Below, one piece after another: positions 1 to 6,122 of a stretch of DNA of 12,914 nt (the stretch's first letter is position 1; every line of letters begins with the position of its first letter). Position numbers and translations under genes: made by a program. The DNA comes from Phyllobacteriaceae bacterium UBA1059. Its GTDB lineage: Bacteria > Pseudomonadota > Alphaproteobacteria > Rhizobiales > Rhizobiaceae. Where the stretch lies: positions 3,854 through 16,767 of the forward strand of contig DCDI01000233.1 of the NCBI GenBank assembly GCA_002316345.1. Direction: 5' to 3'. A model generated the notes under the pieces. That model was not told the origin of the DNA, did no database searches, and saw only the letters and a program-made list of their open reading frames with translations.

Positions 1-2
1 GC

Positions 3-338
3 GAACCTCTGGCCCAAGCTGGCGAAACGCTGCGGCGCTTTGCCGACGACTGCGACCTCTTCCTGGATGCCGCTCTGGAACAGTTCAAGCAGCGCGCCGA
101 CGCCTTGGCTGCACAGCAATTGCAAGGCACGAGCTTCACCTATGACGCCGCCTTCGGTCGTCCGCTGGATTATTACACCGGCCTCGTTTTCGAGATCAGC
201 GCGCCGGGCGATCCCCGGCCTCTGGTGGGCGGCGGCCGCTATGATCGCCTTTTGACCATGCTGGGTGCGGAACACGCCATTCCGGGCGTCGGCTTTTCCA
301 TCTGGCTCGACCGCATCGAAGGAGCGCGCAAGCCATGA
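3..338 (+). CDS. hisZ: HisZ, ATP phosphoribosyltransferase regulatory subunit (3' end, partial)
   Basis: This is the last 111 codons of a gene that enters from the left edge; the reading frame is open from base 3 to the TGA at 336-338. HisZ is a catalytically inactive relative of histidyl-tRNA synthetase. It binds short-form HisG and is needed for its activity and for feedback control by histidine in the first step of histidine synthesis. The visible part has the class II synthetase-like motifs GRPLDYYTGLVFE and VGGGRYDRL, followed by the C-terminal GVGFSIWLDRI. A true HisRS would continue with an anticodon-binding domain, but this protein stops directly after the catalytic-like fold, as HisZ does. 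It overlaps hisG by 4 bp (ATGA), which implies translational coupling and a HisZ-HisG complex. Confidence 0.93.
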   Translation, partial: EPLAQAGETLRRFADDCDLFLDAALEQFKQRADALAAQQLQGTSFTYDAAFGRPLDYYTGLVFEISAPGDPRPLVGGGRYDRLLTMLGAEHAIPGVGFSIWLDRIEGARKP

Positions 339-1030
339 CGCTGACGCTTGCTCTCCCCTCGAAAGGCCGCCTCAAGGAACAGGCCATCGCCCGCTTTGCC
401 GAAGCCGGCCTCCATGTGCAACTGCCAACCGACCCGCGCTCCTACCGCGGCCGCATCGACGGCGCGCTGTCGCTCGACGTGCTGTTCCTCTCCGCTTCCG
501 AAATCGCTCAGGAGCTAGGGCAGGGTGCTGTCGATCTTGGCGTGACCGGCGAAGATCTCGTGCGCGAAAACCTCGCGAACTGGGATGCGCATGTGTCCAT
601 CGAAGCGCGGCTCGGCTTTGGCACAGCAGACGTGGTCGTCGCCGTGCCTGATGTCTGGATGGATGTCGAAACCATGGCCGACCTCGATGATGTCGCCGCC
701 GACTTCCGCCAGCGCCACGGCCGCCGCCTGCGCATCGCCACCAAATACTGGCGCCTGACGCAGCAGTTCTTCTCGTTGAAGCACGGCATCCAGGTCTACC
801 GCATCGTGGAAAGCCTCGGCGCCACGGAAGGCGCCCCGGCGGCCGGCTTGGCCGATGTCATCGTCGACATCACCTCCAGCGGCTCGACATTGACGGCCAA
901 TCATCTGCGCGTCCTGAGCGACGGCGTGATCCTGCGCTCGCAAGCATGTTTGGTTGCATCCAAGCGCGAGCGCACAGCCCAAGATGCAGGCGCTTTGTCT
1001 CAACTGAGCGCACTGTTCGCGGTGTCTTGA
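335..1030 (+). CDS. hisG: HisG, ATP phosphoribosyltransferase catalytic subunit, short form
   Basis: This enzyme condenses ATP and PRPP to N1-(5-phosphoribosyl)-ATP, the first committed step of histidine synthesis in the cytoplasm. The protein has 231 residues, which is the short form lacking the C-terminal histidine-binding domain; this agrees with hisZ directly upstream. Visible family motifs are the N-terminal LALPSKGRL (residues 5-13), DLGVTGEDLV (67-76) and the PRPP-binding signature around DITSSGSTLTANHL (178-191). The start ATG overlaps the hisZ stop codon (ATGA), so the two are coupled. No further his gene follows: the next 395 bp are gene-poor and the next annotated gene lies on the other strand, so this is the end of the operon in this window. 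Confidence 0.97.
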   Translation: MTLTLALPSKGRLKEQAIARFAEAGLHVQLPTDPRSYRGRIDGALSLDVLFLSASEIAQELGQGAVDLGVTGEDLVRENLANWDAHVSIEARLGFGTADVVVAVPDVWMDVETMADLDDVAADFRQRHGRRLRIATKYWRLTQQFFSLKHGIQVYRIVESLGATEGAPAAGLADVIVDITSSGSTLTANHLRVLSDGVILRSQACLVASKRERTAQDAGALSQLSALFAVS

Positions 1031-1038
1031 TAGGTTAG

Positions 1039-1067
1039 TTGTCAGACACGATCGTAGAGCATATATT
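1039..1067 (+). promoter_or_regulatory. Possible sigma-70 promoter after hisG
   Basis: TTGTCA (1039-1044), a 17-bp spacer and TATATT (1062-1067) each match the sigma-70 consensus at 5 of 6 positions. Transcription would start near 1074-1076, directly at the hairpin 1076-1101, and could end at the hairpin and T-rich stretch at 1123-1164. That would give an RNA of about 85-90 nt. An AT-rich patch beside a gene end can match by chance, and the - strand reading competes with this one. Confidence 0.35.
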
Positions 1068-1075
1068 TCTGGAGT

Positions 1076-1101
1076 GGAGACCGGGCGCTAACCCGATCTC
1101 C
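1076..1101 (-). other. Inverted repeat, hairpin downstream of the small ORF
   Basis: Arms 1076-1085 and 1092-1101 pair around a 6-base loop. Read on the - strand the stem is ten continuous pairs, because the central position is a U-G wobble (GGAGAUCGGG with CCCGGUCUCC). Read on the + strand the same position is a C-A mismatch. The asymmetry mildly favours a - strand RNA. It begins 6 bases past the TAA of the 29-codon ORF, where a terminator would sit, but no T run follows on that strand. Confidence 0.45.
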
Positions 1102-1107
1102 GTTGCT

Positions 1108-1197
1108 TTAGAAGATCAGTCGGACCCGGACATCGAGTAGCCAGCTCGTCCGGGTCTTTCTGATTCTAAGGCTGACGTTCAGTGGTATGAACCACAT
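1108..1197 (-). CDS. Candidate small protein of 29 residues, unknown function
   Basis: The ORF begins at ATG (1197-1195) and stops at TAA (1110-1108). It starts MWFIPLN and ends VRVRLIF, and is basic (six Arg, one Lys) with two Trp. The case for translation is the ribosome binding site: GGAGGT at 1209-1204, six bases before the ATG, which is better than that of most genes in this window. Against it are its short length and several codons unusual for GC-rich rhizobia (ATA, two AGA, CTA). Almost all of it folds into two inverted repeats: 1173-1204, which contains the start codon, and 1115-1164, which encodes the C-terminal half. I do not recognise the peptide. It could be a small protein, a regulatory leader, or a chance ORF in a palindromic repeat or structured RNA. 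Confidence 0.35.
   Translation of the reverse strand: MWFIPLNVSLRIRKTRTSWLLDVRVRLIF
1115..1164. repeat. Long inverted repeat with 9-bp perfect core
   Basis: GACCCGGAC (1123-1131) pairs perfectly with GTCCGGGTC (1148-1156). An inner GAG/CTC pair (1135-1137/1145-1147) and an outer ATCAG/CTGAT pair (1115-1119/1160-1164) extend it. On the + strand the core is followed by TTTCTGATTCT, so it could act as the hisG terminator or as the 3' end of a small RNA. On the - strand it lies inside the 29-codon ORF. Both roles are inferred from structure only. Confidence 0.6.
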
Positions 1198-1204
1198 GGC
1201 GTCA
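1173..1204. repeat. Symmetric inverted repeat around the small-ORF start
   Basis: TGACG (1173-1177) pairs with CGTCA (1200-1204), and GTGGT (1182-1186) with ACCAC (1191-1195). A symmetric 4 x 4 internal loop separates the two stems and a 4-base loop (atga) closes the hairpin. On the - strand the start codon of the 29-codon ORF spans the internal loop and inner stem, and its Shine-Dalgarno sequence abuts the stem base. The fold could therefore control translation. Confidence 0.5.
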
Positions 1205-1236
1205 CCTCCAGTTCGAGAACAAAGCCGTTGCCTCGG

Positions 1237-1279
1237 CCGGGGTGGCTCATCCTCCCCGGTGCGCTGCTGGCATCAGCGC
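1237..1279. repeat. Two adjacent GC-rich hairpins
   Basis: The first has CCGGGG (1237-1242) paired with CCCCGG (1254-1259), extended by GG/CC past a T-T mismatch, with loop ctcat. The second has GCGCTG (1261-1266) paired with CAGCGC (1274-1279). On the + strand the second is followed by the T-rich ttctgctttt (1281-1290), so it resembles a weak terminator. On the - strand both would lie in the 5' leader of the 29-codon ORF. Function is unknown. Confidence 0.4.
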
Positions 1280-1354
1280 GTTCTGCTTTTGTCTCGACAT
1301 CATCCTTGTAGCATCAACCGGCTGTCTTCATGCAAGCCCAGTCCGAGCCAGGCA

Positions 1355-1383
1355 CAAAAAAGCCCGGCGCGATGGCCGGGCTT
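1355..1383 (-). terminator. Intrinsic terminator of doxX
   Basis: AAGCCCGGC (1360-1368) and GCCGGGCTT (1375-1383) form a perfect 9-bp stem with a 6-base loop. A run of A at 1356-1361 becomes a T run on the - strand, as expected for Rho-independent termination about 45 bp after the doxX stop codon. Confidence 0.85.
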
Positions 1384-1425
1384 GGTCGTCATAAAAAAGC
1401 TTAGACTATGCAGGGAAGCGGCCGT

Positions 1426-1800
1426 TTAACGACGCGCATCCACCGAGATCGGACCGGCGCCGTAGCCAGCGAGCACGAAGAAGCCGCCGGCGATCGCAAG
1501 GTTCTTCTGGAAATTGATCAGCTGCATCATGTCGGACCAGTTCATATGCGCGACAAAGGCGGTGGCGATGGTGAAGATGGCCAAGGCAAAGGCAGCTTCG
1601 CGCGTGCGGAAGCCGATCAGGATGGCCAGACCGCCAAGCAGTTCAAGCAGGCCGACAAGCACGGCCACGACCATCGGAGCAGGAATGCCCATGCCGCCGA
1701 AATAGCCGGCGGTGCCGCCGAGCGCGGTCAGCTTGCTGAAGCCGGAAAGAATGAAGATGATCGACAGCAGGATGCGGCCGATAAGCACTACGATGGACAT
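1426..1800 (-). CDS. DoxX family membrane protein
   Basis: This is a 124-residue integral inner-membrane protein of the DoxX family, with about four hydrophobic segments (roughly residues 3-21, 43-64, 68-88 and 97-114). The N-terminal pattern GRILLSIIFILSGFSKL and the later FQKNLAIAGGF fit the family. Members have been linked to quinone or thiosulfate redox and to oxidative-stress complexes, but the substrate here cannot be inferred. A frame extends to an ATG at 1866. I chose the ATG at 1800 because GAGG lies five bases upstream and the protein then begins directly with the first membrane segment; the 22 extra residues look like untranslated leader. It lies 134 bp downstream of fumC with no clear fumC terminator, so co-transcription is possible, and it ends at its own terminator. 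Confidence 0.9.
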   Translation of the reverse strand: MSIVVLIGRILLSIIFILSGFSKLTALGGTAGYFGGMGIPAPMVVAVLVGLLELLGGLAILIGFRTREAAFALAIFTIATAFVAHMNWSDMMQLINFQKNLAIAGGFFVLAGYGAGPISVDARR

Positions 1801-1869
1801 GAAAGCCTCGCTGGGAAAGAACTGCACCCTATTTGGAGCAAATCCTCTCCCAGCGGGAGACAGCAAACG

Positions 1870-1907
1870 CGCGACGCATTGTTCAACGAGAGAGAACGTG
1901 CGTCGCG
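1870..1907. repeat. Inverted repeat between fumC and doxX
   Basis: CGCGACGCA (1870-1878) pairs perfectly with TGCGTCGCG (1899-1907). An inner GTTC/GAAC pair (1881-1884/1894-1897) strengthens the hairpin. It lies 27 bp after the fumC stop codon and about 70 bp before doxX. There is no T run on either side. It could stabilise the fumC mRNA 3' end, act as a weak or Rho-assisted terminator, or be an operator for doxX. Confidence 0.5.
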
Positions 1908-1934
1908 AAGGTGTTCACAGTAGAGGCGGCTGGA

Positions 1935-3326
1935 TCAGCCCGGCTGCGTCATCGCTTCCGGTTTCACCAGAGCATCATACTCTTCATCGGTGACTTCGCC
2001 GCTGCCCACGGCTTCTTCGCGCAACGTCGTGCCGTTCTTATGCGCGGTCTTGGCGATCTTGGCAGCCGCATCATAGCCGATCTTCGGCGCAAGCGCGGTA
2101 ACCAGCATCAGCGAGCGTTGCATCAAGTCGTCGATGCGGCGCTCATCGGCCTCGATGCCGTCAACGCAGTTGTCCGCAAACGAGCGCATGGCATCCGCCA
2201 GGATGCGGATCGACTGCAACACGTTCAGCGCAATCACGGGCTTGAAGACGTTGAGCTCGAAATGGCCTTGGCTGGCGGCGAAGGCAACGGCTGTCTGGTT
2301 GCCCATCACCTGCGCGGCAACCATCGTCAGGGCTTCGGCCTGGGTGGGATTGACCTTGCCCGGCATGATCGAGGAGCCCGGCTCGTTTTCCGGCAGCTTC
2401 AACTCGCCGAGGCCCGAGCGGGGACCGGAGCCCAGGAAGCGGATGTCGTTGCCGATCTTGAACAGGTCGGCGGCCAGCGCCGTCAGCGAGCCATGCAGGT
2501 CGGTCAGCGCGCCATGCGAGGCCAGCGCTTCGAACTTGTTGGCAGCAGTTCGGAAGGGCAGGGAGGTGATGGTCGAAACGCGCTCGGCAAACGCCGTATC
2601 AAAACCGACCGGTGCGTTGAGGCCCGTGCCGACCGCCGTGCCGCCCTGCGCCAGCGCATACACGTCTTCCAGGCTGTCTGCGATGCGCTTCTCTCCGAGC
2701 TCAAGCGCCACGAGATAGCCGGAAAACTCCTGGCCAAGCGTCAGCGGCGTCGCATCCTGTGTGTGCGTACGGCCGATCTTGACGATCTTGTCGAAGGCAT
2801 CGACCTTCTTCTCGATCGCGGTTTGCAGATGCTCAAGAGCCGGTAGGAGGCGTTCATGCACTTCCAGCACGGCGGCGATGTGCATGGCCGTCGGGAAGGT
2901 GTCGTTCGACGACTGGCTCATATTGACGTGGTCGTTAGGGTGAACAGGCTTCTTGGAGCCCATCGTACCACCCAGGATCTCGATGGCGCGGTTCGAGATC
3001 ACCTCATTGGCATTCATGTTCGACTGCGTGCCCGAACCGGTCTGCCAGACCACTAGCGGAAAATGATCGTCGAGAGCGCCCGAAATGACCTCGTCGGCCG
3101 CTGAAACGATGGTGCTGCCGATGTCCTTGTCGAGCTTGCCGAGATCCATGTTCACTTCAGCTGCCGCACGCTTCACCATGCCGAGTGCATGAACCAGCGG
3201 AAGCGGCATGCGCTCGCCGCCGATCTTGAAGTTCTCCAGGGAGCGCTGGGTTTGCGCACCCCAATACTTGTCGGATGGGACGTCGATGGGCCCGAATGTA
3301 TCACTTTCACGGCGGATGTCGGCCAT
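1935..3326 (-). CDS. fumC: Fumarate hydratase, class II
   Basis: This enzyme interconverts fumarate and L-malate in the TCA cycle and is a cytoplasmic homotetramer without an iron-sulfur cluster. The 463-residue length is typical, and the numbering aligns with E. coli FumC at both key sites: His188 in GRTHTQDA and Ser318 in the signature GSSIMPGKVNP (317-327). Other substrate-site motifs are GSGTQSNMNANEV (97-109) and HPNDHVNMSQSSNDTFPTA (129-147). AGGAGA (3339-3334) lies seven bases before the ATG. Upstream, 3327-3458 separates it from the csbD terminator, so it has its own promoter, though I see no clear -35/-10 pair there. The C-terminus (MTQPG) is intact. Confidence 0.98.
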   Translation of the reverse strand: MADIRRESDTFGPIDVPSDKYWGAQTQRSLENFKIGGERMPLPLVHALGMVKRAAAEVNMDLGKLDKDIGSTIVSAADEVISGALDDHFPLVVWQTGSGTQSNMNANEVISNRAIEILGGTMGSKKPVHPNDHVNMSQSSNDTFPTAMHIAAVLEVHERLLPALEHLQTAIEKKVDAFDKIVKIGRTHTQDATPLTLGQEFSGYLVALELGEKRIADSLEDVYALAQGGTAVGTGLNAPVGFDTAFAERVSTITSLPFRTAANKFEALASHGALTDLHGSLTALAADLFKIGNDIRFLGSGPRSGLGELKLPENEPGSSIMPGKVNPTQAEALTMVAAQVMGNQTAVAFAASQGHFELNVFKPVIALNVLQSIRILADAMRSFADNCVDGIEADERRIDDLMQRSLMLVTALAPKIGYDAAAKIAKTAHKNGTTLREEAVGSGEVTDEEYDALVKPEAMTQPG

Positions 3327-3458
3327 GGTCTGATCTCCTGTTCGCGCGTGTGGCTAGCACAACAAGGTGCGCGCTGCCATCAGCTGCTTGTGGTCCAAAT
3401 CGATTGAGTGAAGAAGAAGCTGTGAACGCAGACAGATCAGGCACGTCAGCAACGAAAA

Positions 3459-3484
3459 AAGCCGGCCACTGAGGTGACCGGCTT
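3459..3484 (-). terminator. Intrinsic terminator of csbD
   Basis: An 11-bp stem (3459-3469 with 3474-3484, one G-U-type position) closes a 4-base loop. An A run at 3455-3460 gives a T run on the - strand. It begins about 22 bp after the csbD stop. The + strand side also ends in TTTCTTTA, so it may act in both directions. Confidence 0.85.
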
Positions 3485-3506
3485 TCTTTAGTCGATGAAG
3501 GTAAGC

Positions 3507-3692
3507 TTACTTGTCCAGCTTGTCGGCGAGATCGCTCTTGGCGTCGCCGTAGCCCTTCTGGACCTTGCCTTCAGCCTTGTCCAACTTGCCTTCGGCCTGG
3601 AGGTCGGCGTTGTTCGTGGCGCCACCGACGGCGTCCTTCACGGCGCCCTTGACCTGCTTGCCGAGACCTGCTGCCTGATCGCTATTAGCCAT
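3507..3692 (-). CDS. CsbD-like general stress protein
   Basis: A 61-residue, highly hydrophilic protein of the CsbD family, rich in Lys, Asp, Gly and Ala. It has the repeated pattern GKxKxAxGxxxxxxxLxxEGKxxKxEGKVQK seen in that family (GKQVKGAVKDAVGG near the N-terminus, EGKLDKAEGKVQKGYGD in the middle). Family members are abundant after general stress and stationary phase in many bacteria; the biochemical role is unknown and the protein is probably largely disordered and cytoplasmic. AAGGAGAG lies about six bases before the ATG. The gene has its own promoter of the EcfG type (3725-3751) and its own terminator, so it is a monocistronic stress unit between groEL and fumC. Confidence 0.93.
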   Translation of the reverse strand: MANSDQAAGLGKQVKGAVKDAVGGATNNADLQAEGKLDKAEGKVQKGYGDAKSDLADKLDK

Positions 3693-3724
3693 GATAACTC
3701 TCCTTGTTGCGGATCGATGAGATA

Positions 3725-3751
3725 GAAACGCAACCTCTCGTAAAACGTTCC
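3725..3751 (-). promoter_or_regulatory. EcfG (sigma-T/RpoE2-type) general-stress promoter of csbD
   Basis: On the - strand GGAAC (3751-3747) is followed after 16 bp by CGTTTC (3730-3725). This matches the alphaproteobacterial general-stress sigma factor consensus GGAAC-N16/17-CGTT. The predicted start lies near 3718, giving a leader of roughly 25 nt before the csbD ATG. CsbD-type genes are known members of this regulon in alphaproteobacteria, so promoter and product agree. Confidence 0.8.
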
Positions 3752-3777
3752 GAGATTCATCCGGGCTGATGCCAAGG

Positions 3778-3807
3778 CAAAAAGAAAGGGCGGCATCGCT
3801 GCCGCCC
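3778..3807 (-). terminator. Intrinsic terminator of groESL
   Basis: GGGCGGCA (3788-3795) and TGCCGCCC (3800-3807) form a perfect 8-bp stem with a tetraloop. On the - strand it is followed by TTTCTTTTT. It lies about 50 bp after the groEL stop. Confidence 0.88.
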
Positions 3808-3857
3808 CTTCGGGTAGTCGGTAAGGCTGGATCCCCAGGACAAGCCCGAGAACAGGC

Positions 3858-5504
<1,647 letters not shown>

Positions 5505-5563
5505 GTGCTTGCTCCTGGGCCTTGGGCCCGAATGTCAGGTTGCGATTGAGCGAAAAAGGCTGA

Positions 5564-5857
5564 TCAGCCGATGATGCCCATGATGTCGGATTCCTTCATG
5601 ATCAGAAGGTCTTCGCCATTGAGCTTCACTTCGGTGCCGGACCACTTGCCGAACAGGACGCGGTCGCCTGCCTTGACGTCGAGGGCAACGACCTTGCCGC
5701 TCTCATCGCGCGCGCCGGAACCAACGGCGATCACTTCGCCTTCCTGCGGCTTTTCCTTGGCGGTGTCCGGGATGATGATCCCGCCGGCGGACTTTTCCTC
5801 GGACTCGACCCGACGAACGACCACGCGGTCATGAAGCGGGCGGAAATTGCTGGCCAT
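5564..5857 (-). CDS. groES: Co-chaperonin GroES (Hsp10)
   Basis: A 97-residue heptameric lid of GroEL. It begins MASNFRPLHDRVVVRRVE, has the mobile-loop region SAGGIIIPDTAKEKPQEG (about 23-40) and the following GEVIAVGSG, and ends with DIMGIIG. Length and motifs match the family. A frame extends to an ATG at 5917, but that ATG lies inside the CIRCE operator and would add 20 residues foreign to GroES. The ATG at 5857 has GAGGAAG eight bases upstream, so it is the start. First gene of the groES-groEL operon. Confidence 0.98.
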   Translation of the reverse strand: MASNFRPLHDRVVVRRVESEEKSAGGIIIPDTAKEKPQEGEVIAVGSGARDESGKVVALDVKAGDRVLFGKWSGTEVKLNGEDLLIMKESDIMGIIG

Positions 5858-5906
5858 ATCCAATACTTCCTCGGTTGGATGATGTCGGTAGGTTCGTATG
5901 AACCGG

Positions 5907-5933
5907 TTAGCACTCAATGAGGGAGAGTGCTAA
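5907..5933 (-). promoter_or_regulatory. CIRCE operator (HrcA binding site)
   Basis: TTAGCACTC (5907-5915), nine bases, GAGTGCTAA (5925-5933): a perfect match to the CIRCE consensus bound by the repressor HrcA, which releases after heat shock. It lies at or just after the predicted transcription start, about 50 bp upstream of the groES ATG. Confidence 0.97.
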
Positions 5934-5940
5934 CGCGACG

Positions 5941-5972
5941 CCGAGATAAGTGAAGGAAGATTTCGTGTCAAG
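5941..5972 (-). promoter_or_regulatory. RpoH-type heat-shock promoter of groESL
   Basis: On the - strand CTTGACA (5972-5966), 15 bp, then CTTATCTCGG (5950-5941). The second box fits the alphaproteobacterial RpoH consensus CYTATNTNNG at every position, and CTTGACA is the matching -35. The start would fall near 5934, at the edge of CIRCE. The -35 is also compatible with the housekeeping sigma factor. Confidence 0.8.
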
Positions 5973-6057
5973 GTCGGCTATGGCTGCGGGGCTAGGGAAA
6001 GTACTCACCGCCGGCCGCGAAAGGCCGCGCTCCTTAGCTGGGTGTTCTTACGCGGAT

Positions 6058-6084
6058 GCGCAAGGCGAATGACACGCCTGGCGC
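6058..6084 (-). terminator. Possible terminator hairpin after the tadG-like gene
   Basis: GCGCAAGGCG (6058-6067) pairs with CGCCTGGCGC (6075-6084) except at one position, with a 7-base loop, about 39 bp past the stop codon. There is no T run on the - strand, so Rho-independent activity is doubtful. The direct repeat GGCCGCG-AAA-GGCCGCG lies just beyond, at 6013-6029. Confidence 0.35.
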
Positions 6085-6122
6085 AGGTTCGTTCAAATTT
6101 TAGTTAATGGTGGGGCATGAGA

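Larger units (their letters stand above)
1031..1425. other. Gene-poor intergenic stretch rich in inverted repeats
   Basis: This 395-bp stretch between the converging hisG and doxX genes has no conventional gene but much secondary structure. Inverted repeats are at 1076-1101, 1115-1164 (core 1123-1131/1148-1156), 1173-1204, 1237-1259 and 1261-1279, and the doxX terminator is at 1360-1383. A 29-codon ORF with a strong ribosome binding site lies on the - strand at 1108-1197. A possible + strand promoter (TTGTCA at 1039-1044, 17 bp, TATATT at 1062-1067) lies just after hisG. The two readings, a - strand small-protein transcript or a + strand small RNA, compete and are listed separately. Confidence 0.7.

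Noticed and set aside
1833..2846. Long + strand open frame (337 codons) opposite fumC
   Set aside because: It is the antisense shadow of a clear fumarase; its composition (Arg, Gln and His rich) and lack of any recognised motif fit a high-GC shadow frame.
5858..5917. Extended groES start at 5917
   Set aside because: The ATG lies inside the CIRCE operator near the transcription start, and the added residues are not found in GroES.
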